Positions 7,890 to 16,900 of a stretch of 64,000 nt of DNA are shown here, one piece after another. The stretch lies in assembly GCF_000478275.1 (NCBI RefSeq), contig NZ_ASJB01000055.1, positions 1 to 64,000 on the forward strand. Reading direction: 5' to 3'. This stretch comes from Amycolatopsis orientalis DSM 40040 = KCTC 9412. GTDB lineage: Bacteria > Actinomycetota > Actinomycetes > Mycobacteriales > Pseudonocardiaceae. The position numbers were made by a program, and so were the translations under genes. The number at the start of each line of letters is the position of its first letter. Position 1 is the stretch's first letter. Below the pieces are notes generated by a model. It was not told the DNA's origin. It did not search any database and saw only the letters and a program-made list of their open reading frames with translations.

Positions 7890-9668
7890 TCAGAGACCCA
7901 GCTCGTCCTCGAAGTTGCCCTCTTCCAGACGCTGCTTGATCGTCGTGACGAAGCGGCCCGCGTCGGCCCCGTCCACCAGGCGGTGGTCGTAGGTCAGCGG
8001 CAGGAACGCCATCGACCGGACGGCGATCGTGTCGTTGCCGTCGGCGTCCGCGATCACGACCGGGCGCTTCACGACCGCGCCGGTACCGAGCATGCCGGAC
8101 TGCGGCTGCACGATGATCGGCGTGTCGAACAGGGCGCCGTTGGAGCCGATGTTCGTGATCGTGAAGGTGCCGCCCGACAGCTCGTCCGGCTTGATCTGGC
8201 CCGAACGCGCGCGGCCTGCCAGATCGGCGATGCGGTGCGCGAGACCGGCGAGGCTGAGCTCACCCGCGTCGTGGATGACCACCGACAGCAGACCCTTTTC
8301 GGTGTCCACCGCGATCCCCAGGTGCACCGCACCGTGGTAGGTGATCTCCTTCGTGTCCTCGTTGTAGGACGCGTTGACGTTCGGGTGCTGCTTGAGCGCC
8401 TCGACGGTGGCCTTCGCGAAGAACGGCAGGAACGTCAGGTTGACGCCCTCGCGCTCCTTGAAGGCCGCCTTCGCCCGCTGACGGAGCTTGGCGATCTTCG
8501 TGACGTCCACCTCGTGGACCTGCGTGAGCTGCGCGGAAACCTGCAGCGACTCGCGGGTCTTCGTGGCGGTGATCTGCCGGATCCGGCTGGCCTTCTGCAC
8601 GGTGCCGCGCAGTGCCGCCAGTTCCGGCGAGACAGCGGCCTTGCGCGGAGCCGACGGCGCCGCGGCGGCCGGGGCAGCGGCGGCGGGCTGGGCGGCGGGA
8701 GCCGGGGCTTCCTTCTTCTGCTTGGCCTCCGCGGCCGCGAGCACGTCCTGCTTGCGGATGCGGCCACCGACACCGCTGCCGCTCAGCGACGACAGGTCGA
8801 TGCCGTGCTCCGAAGCGAGCTTGCGGACCAGCGGCGTCACGTACGGTCCGCTGTCCGAACCGTTGGCACTGCTCGCCTCGGCCTTGGGGGCCGGGGCGGC
8901 CTGCGGAGCCGGGGCGGGCTTCGGCGCGGGAGCGGCTTCGGCCTTGGGCTCGGGCTTCGGTTCCGGCTTGGGTTCCGGCTTCGGCTCGGGCTTGGGCTCC
9001 GGCTTGGGTTCGGGCTTCTTCTCTTCGGCCTTCGGGGCCGGGGCGGAACCGGCCGCGCCGATCACCGCGAGCACACCGCCGACCTCGACGGTCTCGTCCT
9101 CGCCGGCACGGATCTCCAGCACGGTGCCGGCGACCGGGGACGGGACCTCGGTGTCGACCTTGTCCGTGGAGATCTCGAGCAGCGGCTCGTCGACCTCGAC
9201 GCTCTCGCCGACCTGCTTGAGCCACCGGGTGACGGTGCCCTCGGTGACGCTCTCGCCCAGCTCGGGCAGCTTCACCTCGGTGCCTTCGCCGCCGGAAGCG
9301 GGCGCGGTGTCCGGCTGGGACGGCGCGGAGGCCTGCTCCTGCGCGGGCTCCGGCTCCGGCTCGGGCTCGGGTTCCGGCTGCGCTTCGGAGGTGTCCTCCG
9401 AGGAACCGGACGACTCCGGCACCCCGCCGGTCCCGTCGTCGATGACGGCGAGTTCGCCGCCGACCTCGACGGTCTCGTCTTCCTGAGCGCTGATCTTCAC
9501 GACCTTGCCGGCGACCGGGGACGGGACCTCGGTGTCGACCTTGTCCGTGGAGATCTCGAGCAACGGCTCGTCGACCTCGACGGTGTCGCCCTCCTGCTTC
9601 AACCACCGGGTGACGGTGCCCTCGGTGACGCTCTCACCGAGCTCCGGCAACGTGACGGAGTAGGCCAT
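7890..9668 (-). CDS. sucB: 2-Oxoacid dehydrogenase E2, dihydrolipoamide acyltransferase
   Basis: 592 residues. Two lipoyl domains carry the lipoylated lysine in EISTDKVDTEV at about K43 and K170. They are joined by flexible acidic and then long KPEP-repeat linkers. An E3/E1-binding domain follows (YVTPLVRKLASEHGIDLSSL, GGRIRKQDVL), then the catalytic acyltransferase domain ending with YDHRLVDGADAGRF, which holds the catalytic histidine. In M. tuberculosis the orthologue (Rv2215, DlaT, earlier called SucB) serves pyruvate dehydrogenase, so this protein may act in PDH, ODH or both; the symbol follows common annotation. The lpd gene lies directly upstream on the same strand, a 56-base gap away. 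Confidence 0.95.
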   Translation of the reverse strand: MAYSVTLPELGESVTEGTVTRWLKQEGDTVEVDEPLLEISTDKVDTEVPSPVAGKVVKISAQEDETVEVGGELAVIDDGTGGVPESSGSSEDTSEAQPEPEPEPEPEPAQEQASAPSQPDTAPASGGEGTEVKLPELGESVTEGTVTRWLKQVGESVEVDEPLLEISTDKVDTEVPSPVAGTVLEIRAGEDETVEVGGVLAVIGAAGSAPAPKAEEKKPEPKPEPKPEPKPEPKPEPKPEPKAEAAPAPKPAPAPQAAPAPKAEASSANGSDSGPYVTPLVRKLASEHGIDLSSLSGSGVGGRIRKQDVLAAAEAKQKKEAPAPAAQPAAAAPAAAAPSAPRKAAVSPELAALRGTVQKASRIRQITATKTRESLQVSAQLTQVHEVDVTKIAKLRQRAKAAFKEREGVNLTFLPFFAKATVEALKQHPNVNASYNEDTKEITYHGAVHLGIAVDTEKGLLSVVIHDAGELSLAGLAHRIADLAGRARSGQIKPDELSGGTFTITNIGSNGALFDTPIIVQPQSGMLGTGAVVKRPVVIADADGNDTIAVRSMAFLPLTYDHRLVDGADAGRFVTTIKQRLEEGNFEDELGL

Positions 9669-9724
9669 CGTTCGCTGACTCCCTTGATATGTCTTGCTTG
9701 GTCTGGTTCTTCGACGGTGAGACG

Positions 9725-11098
9725 TCAGCTGTGTACGTGCAGCGGCTTGCCCGCCAGGGCGAGGAACGCTTCACCGAGGGCCTCGGTCTGGGTGGGGTGC
9801 GCGTGGATGAGCGGGGCCACGTCCTCGGGGAACGCCTCCCAGCTGTAGATCAGCTGCGCTTCGCCGATCAGCTCGCCGACGCGGTCGCCCACCATGTGCA
9901 CGCCCACGACCGGCCCTTCCGGAGCCTTGATCAGCTTGACCCCACCGGAGGTCTTGAGGATCTGGCTCTTGCCGTTGCCACCGAGGTCATAGGTGAAGGT
10001 GGTGACGTCGGAGCCGTACTTCTCCTTCGCCTGCGACTCGGTGAGACCGACCGAAGCGACCTCGGGGTGCGAGTAGGTGACGCGCGGGATGCCGCTCTCG
10101 TCGATCACGCGCGGCTCCTGGCCGGCGATCTCCTCGGCGACGAAGATGCCCTGCTGGAACCCGCGGTGCGCGAGCTGCAGGCCCGGGACGATGTCGCCGA
10201 CGGCGTAGACGTTCGGCAGGTTGGTGCGCAGGCGGTCGTCGGTGAGGACGAAACCGCGGTCCATCTTGACCCCGGCCTCCTCGTACCCGTGCCCGGCCGA
10301 GTTCGGGCCGCGGCCGACGGCGACGAGCAGCAGGTCGCCTTCGAGCGTCTCGCCGGACTCCAGCGACACGCTGACGCCGTTGTCGTCCTGCTTGGCGCCG
10401 GTGAACCGCACGCCGGTCTTGAAGGCGATCTTGCGGCGGCGGAAAGCGCGCTCGAGCTGCTTGGACGCGTACTCGTCCTCGTTCGGGACCAGGCGGGGCA
10501 GCGCCTCCACGATGGTGACGTCGACGCCGAAGGACGCCCACACGGACGCGAATTCGACACCGATGACACCACCGCCGAGGACGATGACCTTCTTCGGGAT
10601 GTAGTCCAGCGAAAGCGCCTGCTCGCTCGCGATGATGCGGCCGCCCAGCTCCAGGCCGGGCAGCGTCTTCGAGTACGAGCCGGTGGCGAGGATGACGTTC
10701 TTGCCGGTGTGACGGGTGCCGTCGACCTCGACGGTGGTGCCGCCGACGAACGTCCCGGTGCCCTCGACGAGGTTCACCTTGTGCGCTTTGGCCAGGCCCT
10801 GGAGGCCCTTGTACAGGCGGGCGACGATGCCGTCCTTGTACTTGTTGACCCCGGCGATGTCGATGCCTTCCAGCACGGCCTTGACACCGAAGGTCTCGGC
10901 GTCGCGGGTCTCGTCGGCGACCTCCGCCGCGTGCAGGAGGGCCTTGGTCGGGATGCAGCCTCGGTGGAGGCACGTCCCGCCAAGCTTGTCCTTTTCGATC
11001 AGGGTGACGGAAAGGCCCAGCTCGGCCGCGCGGAACGCGGCGGCGTAGCCGCCCGATCCGCCACCCAGGATCACAAGGTCGGCGGAGGTGTCGGTCAC
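9725..11098 (-). CDS. lpdA: Dihydrolipoyl dehydrogenase (E3)
   Basis: 457 residues. The FAD-binding motif GGGSGGYAAAFRAAELG is at the N-terminus. The redox-active disulfide is in GGTCLHRGCIPTKALLH (Cys pair spaced CxxxxC), the NAD-binding motif is VLGGGVIGVEFASVW, and the C-terminal catalytic His/Glu is in AHPTQTEALGEA. It reoxidises the dihydrolipoyl groups of E2 using NAD. The GTG at 11098 is chosen because GAGGAG stands eight bases upstream and conserved sequence begins at once (TDTSADLVILGG). It forms an operon with the E2 gene; in M. tuberculosis lpd is elsewhere. Confidence 0.96.
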   Translation of the reverse strand: MTDTSADLVILGGGSGGYAAAFRAAELGLSVTLIEKDKLGGTCLHRGCIPTKALLHAAEVADETRDAETFGVKAVLEGIDIAGVNKYKDGIVARLYKGLQGLAKAHKVNLVEGTGTFVGGTTVEVDGTRHTGKNVILATGSYSKTLPGLELGGRIIASEQALSLDYIPKKVIVLGGGVIGVEFASVWASFGVDVTIVEALPRLVPNEDEYASKQLERAFRRRKIAFKTGVRFTGAKQDDNGVSVSLESGETLEGDLLLVAVGRGPNSAGHGYEEAGVKMDRGFVLTDDRLRTNLPNVYAVGDIVPGLQLAHRGFQQGIFVAEEIAGQEPRVIDESGIPRVTYSHPEVASVGLTESQAKEKYGSDVTTFTYDLGGNGKSQILKTSGGVKLIKAPEGPVVGVHMVGDRVGELIGEAQLIYSWEAFPEDVAPLIHAHPTQTEALGEAFLALAGKPLHVHS

Positions 11099-11289
11099 TT
11101 CAATAACTCCTCGGCAAGCGGTAGGGGTGGTGCTCTGGCGCCGCTTCGCGCGGTATACGCGCGCGCGGACACTTGCCATCTTGTCACTACGCGCGGCGGG
11201 CCTGCGACCTAGCCGGGTATGCGACGGTGAGCACACGCCCGAGTCGGGATAATGGACACCGGACGCGAGTGGGAAGTGAGGTGGTCGGA

Positions 11290-11625
11290 GTGGGTCTGTT
11301 CGACTCGCTGCGTCGGCGCTCCAAGGGCGGGCAAAAGCCCGGTACGCTGCGGAAAGCCTCTTCGAACGACTTCAAGCATCTCGAAGAGTGGGCCTCTTCA
11401 CGGACCGGTGTCGAGGCCTATGTGGAGCCCAAGACCAACGTCACCGAGACCACAGTCGTCCTCATCGCACACGACGGTGAGTGGACCCGGCGCCGGATCG
11501 ACAGCTTGGACGCCGCACAGCAGTTCGGTCACAAACGGTCGATCCCCGTGTACGAGGTGGCGCGGGTCGGCTACCCGAAGCGGATGCGGGAGTACACCGA
11601 GCGGAAGAAGCGCGGGCAGGCCTGA
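11290..11625 (+). CDS. Small conserved actinobacterial protein
   Basis: 111 residues from a GTG (MGLFDSLRRRSKGGQKPG). A basic N-terminus is followed by a compact domain with the segments SNDFKHLEEWASSRTGVEAY, ETTVVLIAHDGEWTRRRIDS and VYEVARVGYPKRMREYTERK. Such proteins are sometimes labelled oxidoreductase, but I see no cofactor motif that supports this. It diverges from lpd across a 191-base control region and is followed by a perfect hairpin. Confidence 0.7.
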   Translation: MGLFDSLRRRSKGGQKPGTLRKASSNDFKHLEEWASSRTGVEAYVEPKTNVTETTVVLIAHDGEWTRRRIDSLDAAQQFGHKRSIPVYEVARVGYPKRMREYTERKKRGQA

Positions 11626-11627
11626 GC

Positions 11628-11675
11628 GCTCGTGAGTGGTAATGACGGTTCTAACCGTCATTACCACTCACGAGC
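11628..11675. terminator. Perfect 23-bp-stem hairpin between convergent genes
   Basis: The arm GCTCGTGAGTGGTAATGACG (then GTT) at 11628-11650 pairs without mismatch with 11653-11675 across a 2-base centre. It begins 3 bases after the small gene's stop and ends 7 bases before the stop of the convergent SMI1/KNR4-like gene, so it can terminate both. Confidence 0.75.
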
Positions 11676-11681
11676 CTGACC

Positions 11682-12665
11682 TCACGCGGATTGCGCCAGC
11701 AGGAGCAGGTGACGCTCCAGCAGCGCGCGGAACGTCGGATGGACCGTGGTGCCCAGCGCCGGGTCGATCTCGACCGTCCGCCACTGCTCGCCCGCGGCCG
11801 TCAGCAGCACGACGGCCGGATCCGAGATCACCACGACACCGCCTTCCGCGCGGAGTTCGGCCGTCCCGAGCAGACGCGGGAAGACGACGTCGGCGGGCAG
11901 GCCGTCGCAGGTCAGCAGGAACTCCCGGTAGTCGGCGGGCAGCCGGAGCCCGAGGCGCGCTTCGGCCGCGTCGACGTTGCGTGCCGACGCCGCCGGGGGC
12001 GCGCTGCCGCCGCCGCGCAGCCGGAGGATGCCCGCGATCATCTCGCGCCAGGACCCGGTGTCCGGCGGGTGGCGTTCGTACAGCGCCGCGACCAGTGACC
12101 CGGCGCACAGTCCCGGCCAGTCGCCCAGCCCGAGCGGATCGGCGCCCGCGACCAGCCGCGGCGCGAGCCGCCGTGACCCGGCGAGCACGGCGACGTCCGG
12201 GCGGCCCTGTCGTGAGGCGATCTCCGCCCAGGCGTCGAGGTCACCGTGCGCGACGGCCTCGCGTAATCGATCCGGTCTGGACGGCCCGAGGTGAGAGACG
12301 GCCTCACCGAACGGGGATCCGGCGAGGAGACCGTCCAGATCGGACACCCGCCGGGCGAGGTACGTGTCGTGGGCGCGTTCTTCGGCGTCGAGGTCGAGTG
12401 GGGTGAGCGCGGCGGCCCAGTCCGGCCGGGTGCCTTGAGCTTCGAAGAGCATCGCCCACGCGCGGGCTTGCACGGCGCCGGGGACGAGCGCGGTGACCGG
12501 GCGTTCGGTGAGCGCGTGCCAGTGCGTGATCAGCCTGTCGGCCTCCGCCATGGCCCCGGACGTGGCGAACAGCAGCGCCGCGTGCCCGATCCGGTCGTCG
12601 AGCGTCGCCTCGTCGCCGCTGAGCACGTCCCTGATCGCGCCTTCGAGATACGCGTCCCTGTCCAC
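11682..12665 (-). CDS. SMI1/KNR4 (SUKH)-like protein with helical N-terminal half
   Basis: 327 residues. The first 220 are helical, with no family recognised. The C-terminal 100 contain a SMI1/KNR4-type segment: NVDAAEARLGLRLPADYREF, LLTCDGLPADVVFP, and LLGTAELRAEGG. SUKH proteins often act as immunity proteins against nuclease and deaminase toxins, though many are housekeeping or of unknown role. It diverges from the large operon that starts at 12840, with a 174-base gap containing a TTGACT element at 12735 but no clear -10 box. No toxin lies next to it. Confidence 0.7.
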   Translation of the reverse strand: MDRDAYLEGAIRDVLSGDEATLDDRIGHAALLFATSGAMAEADRLITHWHALTERPVTALVPGAVQARAWAMLFEAQGTRPDWAAALTPLDLDAEERAHDTYLARRVSDLDGLLAGSPFGEAVSHLGPSRPDRLREAVAHGDLDAWAEIASRQGRPDVAVLAGSRRLAPRLVAGADPLGLGDWPGLCAGSLVAALYERHPPDTGSWREMIAGILRLRGGGSAPPAASARNVDAAEARLGLRLPADYREFLLTCDGLPADVVFPRLLGTAELRAEGGVVVISDPAVVLLTAAGEQWRTVEIDPALGTTVHPTFRALLERHLLLLAQSA

Positions 12666-12839
12666 GGAAACGACTTTGCCACAACGAGGTTCGCCCTGCC
12701 CTCTGCCTCATGGGGCAGTTCATCGGGCCATTCGTTGACTGCTGATCCACTCGGCCGCCACGCTGGTGACCGCTTCGACGGAATGCCCGGCCGCGATCAG
12801 CCGCCCGCCGAGTTCGGACGGTGCGAGGGGAGACTTCGT

Positions 12840-13973
12840 ATGGGGGACAGCGCCAGATACAAGACACTCGCCGGTGGAATGCAGGTCGAGGCCAAACGGG
12901 GAATCAGCGTCGCAGGCTCCGGCAGTCTGGGTTGTATCGCGGAAACCCTGGATGCCGGAAAAAGGGTGATTCTCTCCAACGCGCACGTGATCGCCGATTT
13001 CGTGATCGGTTCCGACATCACCGTCGGCCATCCGTCGATGTCCTCCTGCTGTGACACCTTCTCTCATCCGGTCGGCAAGGTCCTGCGTACGACGGACCCG
13101 AAGGTCGACCTGCTCTGCGACGCCGCGATCGCGGAGATCTCCGGAATTCCGTCGGTACCCCAGGTCCTCGAAATAGGAGCCGTGAAAGGGGTCCGCCACC
13201 TGACTGAGAATCAGGCGACACAGCAGATCCCGGTGCAGATGCGTGGCGCGGAAACCGGCAGGGTGACCCGCGGAAAGATATTCGCCTGGGAAAAGAAGAA
13301 GATCCGCATGAACTATCCGTCGAAAGGTGGGCATTTCTTCTATCGGTTCGGAACCGATCAGCTCGTGATCTACGGCGACGAGGGGTCGATACCGTTCGCG
13401 CAGAACGGTGACTCCGGTTCCGTCGTCCTCGACATGGACAACAACGTGGTGGCGTTGCTGCACGGGAGCAGTGGAGCGGCGGCGTACGCCGCGCCGATCC
13501 AGTTCGTCGAGGACCGGCTGAAGATCAAGATCCTGACGACGACGGTCGTGGTCCCGATCGAACCGGCGTCGACCCTCGCGCAAACCCTCGCCCGCGACCC
13601 TCGGACGGCGCGGTTGTTCGCTTCGCCCGCCGGGCGTGCGGCCTTGGTGGTGTTCGAACGGCACTACGCCGAAGTCCGTTCCCTGGTCAGGGGAAACCTG
13701 AGGGGCGCGGCGAGCTGGCGCCGGAACGGCGGGCCGGAGATCCTGCAGGCGTTGGTGGACGCGGCGAACGACGCCGAGCGGACCCTTCCGGTCGAGGTGC
13801 GGGGGCAACCGTTCGGCGACCGGCTGCGAGCCGTCTTCGGGATCCTCGGCGAGCACGGTTCGCCCACGCTCCGGGCGGACGTCGAAAAGTACGGCCGGTT
13901 CCTCGAGACCGGTGGCGGGCACACCTTGACCCACCTCACGCAGCGTTTCGCCGGAGAGTTCGGAAATGGCTGA
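12840..13973 (+). CDS. Trypsin-like (S1-fold) serine protease without export signal, first gene of large operon
   Basis: 377 residues from an ATG preceded by GAGGGGAG. A chymotrypsin-type triad is readable: His49 in ILSNAHVIAD, Asp94 (or Asp90) in VDLLCDAAIAEI, and Ser192 in AQNGDSGSVVLD; residues 207-220 hold the usual post-serine strand (LLHGSSGAAAYAAP). Residues 240-377 are a helical tail (ASTLAQTLARDPRTARLFAS and onward) with no known match. No signal peptide or membrane segment is present, so it should act inside the cell or leave by an unusual route. Its stop overlaps the next gene's start by eight bases (ATGGCTGA), which ties it to the large operon. Substrate unknown; one possibility is maturation of its giant neighbours. 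Confidence 0.75.
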   Translation: MGDSARYKTLAGGMQVEAKRGISVAGSGSLGCIAETLDAGKRVILSNAHVIADFVIGSDITVGHPSMSSCCDTFSHPVGKVLRTTDPKVDLLCDAAIAEISGIPSVPQVLEIGAVKGVRHLTENQATQQIPVQMRGAETGRVTRGKIFAWEKKKIRMNYPSKGGHFFYRFGTDQLVIYGDEGSIPFAQNGDSGSVVLDMDNNVVALLHGSSGAAAYAAPIQFVEDRLKIKILTTTVVVPIEPASTLAQTLARDPRTARLFASPAGRAALVVFERHYAEVRSLVRGNLRGAASWRRNGGPEILQALVDAANDAERTLPVEVRGQPFGDRLRAVFGILGEHGSPTLRADVEKYGRFLETGGGHTLTHLTQRFAGEFGNG

Positions 13974-16900
13974 CCAAGCGGGAACCCTCGAACAGTTGGC
14001 ACTCCGGCTCGGCCGTGCGGTCGAACAGCTGGGGACCGCCCTCGACGACGACCACGTACTCGAAACGTTCGCCCTGCTCGGCGTCCGGTTCCCCGCAGGG
14101 TTCCTGACCGCGCCGGGAATCACCCCGGCGAGAGCGACCGCGGTGGGTGCGGCCGGCGCGCTGAAGGCCGCCACCATCGAGCTGGAAAACGCGATCAAGG
14201 TGGGGGCGCCATCGGCCATCGTCGTCGCGGGCGGGACGTTGCTGGCCGCCGTCGCGGGTACCGTCACCGCTTTGGAGGCCTTCGGGTCACAGATCCGGCA
14301 GCACGGCGCCACCTTGCCCGGCATCGGGCAGCCTCAGGTGGACGAGCTGGTGGACGGCCTGCGCCGTGCACTGTTCGACCAGATCTTCGTCGCCTCTATC
14401 GATCACGCGTCGCCAGGGGCCTCCGCGATGGCCCTCTTGGCCGGACTGGTCGACCGGGTCGATCACGCCGGTGACCCGGCGAACCCGACCAGGCCCGCGT
14501 ACGAGGCGGTCCGGCTGGACGTCGGGCGGTTGCTCGCGTTCCTCGCCGATCCCGCCGGGAACCTGCGGTCCCGGTACGGGTGGGGGGATCCGGCGTCCGA
14601 CGGGCTCGCGTTGCTGAACGGCTTGCGTGACGCGCTCGCGCTGCTGGGCCTCCCGGCGTCGGTCACCACGGAGGGTCTTCTCGGCGTTCCTCGCCTGCGA
14701 TCGCTGGGTTTCGAGATCATCCCTTCCGGCGGCGGGGTCGAGATCGTGCTGGTGGACGCCGTGTCCGACCACGTCGAAGCCACCTTCCCCCTCGGAGAAC
14801 CAGGCTGGCAGGCGCGAGTCCTGGTCGAATGGGAGTCGGGTGCGGGGACGTCGATCCAGGTGCGGTCGCCGTTGACGATTTCCGGGGCACCCAAGGCGCG
14901 GGCCGAGGTCGTGCTCAGCGGAACTCCTCCGGAGCCGATCGTCCTCATCGGACAGACCGGCGGGAGCAGGCTCGAGATCGCGGGAGTCGAACTCTCCGCC
15001 GGGATCGAACTCGGCGGAGAGGGTGCCGTCCCGGTGCTCGGCGGCAGGCTCGTCGGCGGGAAGCTGGTCATCGACACCTCTCAGGCCGACGGCTTCATCG
15101 CGAAGATCCTCGCGGGTCTTCGCCTGGAAGCGGGGTTCGGGGCCGAGTTCGAGCTCGATCCCGAACGCGGGCTCCAGTTCCTCGGTACCGGAGGGTTGGA
15201 GATTCTGCTCCCCGTCCATGTCGAGCTCGGACCCGCGGCGATCCGCGCCTTACACATCGCCGCGAGCATCGCGGACGGCAAGGTGCCGTTGGAGCTTTCG
15301 GCGGATCTCTCGGCGGCGTTGGGGCCGATCGAAGCGACCGTCGAACAGGTCGGGCTCGAAATCGAACTGTCCTTTCCGGACGGTGGTGGCAACGTCGGGC
15401 CCGCTCAGCTCGATTTCGGGTTCAAACCGCCCAAGGGGGTCGGGCTGTCGGTCGACGCCGGCATCGTCTCCGGCGGCGGATACCTCTATTTCGACCCGGA
15501 TCGCGGCGAGTACGCGGGTGCGCTGGAGCTGGAGTTCGCCGGGCTGGTCGAACTCAAGGCGATCGGGCTGATCACCACGCGGATGCCGGACGGCTCGGAC
15601 GGGTTCTCGCTGCTGATCGTGATCGCCACCGAGTTCGGCGGCGGGGGGATCCAGCTCGGGTTCGGGTTCACCCTGCTCGGTGTCGGCGGGGTGCTGGGGC
15701 TCAACCGGCGGATGGATTTCGCCGCGCTGCTCGACGGGGTCGTCAGCGGGGGCATCGAATCGGTGATGTTCCCCAAGGACGTCATCGCGAACGCGCCGCG
15801 GATCATCAGCGACCTCCGGCGCTTCTTCCCGCCGGAGGAGGGCCGGTTCCTCATCGGCCCGATGGCGAAGATCGGCTGGGGGACACCGGCGCTGGTCACC
15901 GTGTCGCTCGGCGTGATCGTGGAGATCCCGCCGGGCAACATCGCGATCCTCGGCGTGCTGAAATGCGTGTTGCCCAGTGAGGACGTCGCCCTGCTGAAGC
16001 TGCAGGTCAACTTCATCGGCGCGCTCGAAGTCGACAAGTCGAGACTCTGGTTCTACGCCCAGCTTTTCGACTCGCGCATCCTGACGATGACCATCGAGGG
16101 CGGCATGGGGCTGCTCGTCGACTGGAGCGACAACCCCGACTTCGTGCTCAGCGTGGGCGGTTTCCATCCGTCGTTCAAGCCGCCGCCACTGCCGTTCCCC
16201 GTGCCGCCGAGGCTGTCGATCGACATCCTCAACTCTCCGGGGCGGCTGATCCGGGTCTCCGGCTACTTCGCGGTCACCAGCAACACCGCGCAGTTCGGCG
16301 CCAAGGCCGAACTGCGGCTGGGGTTCGGCGGCTTCGGGATCGAGGGGCATCTCGCCTTCGACGCGCTGTTCCGGTTCTCCCCGTTTTCGTTCGTCATCCA
16401 GATCTCGGCCGGTGTCTCGCTGAAGGCGTTCGGGGTCGGTGTCTTCGGCATCGATCTCGATTTCCAGCTGGAGGGTCCGTCGCTGTGGCGGGCACACGGC
16501 CGCGGCTCGATCTCCTTGCTGTTCTTCGAGATCTCGGCGGACTTCGACATTTCCTGGGGTGAGGAGCGCGACACCGCGCTGCCCCCGGTCGAGGTGATCG
16601 GCCTGCTGGAGAACGAGATCCGCAAGATCGAGGGCTGGCGGACCCGGTTGCCCGCGGGCGGGTTCAACCCGCTGGTGACGTTGCGGCAGTTGCCGGGGAC
16701 CGACGACCTCGTGCTCCATCCGCTGGGGTCGCTGTTCATCCACCAGCGGGCGATCCCGCTCGACGTCCGGATCGACCGGGTCGGCGCGCAGCGGCCGAGC
16801 GACGGCAAGCGGTTCAAGATCGAACCGATGCCGCACAAGGGCCTGGAGCGGGTGTCGAGTACCGGTGACAAGTTCGCGATGGGGCAGTTCCAGGACTCGA

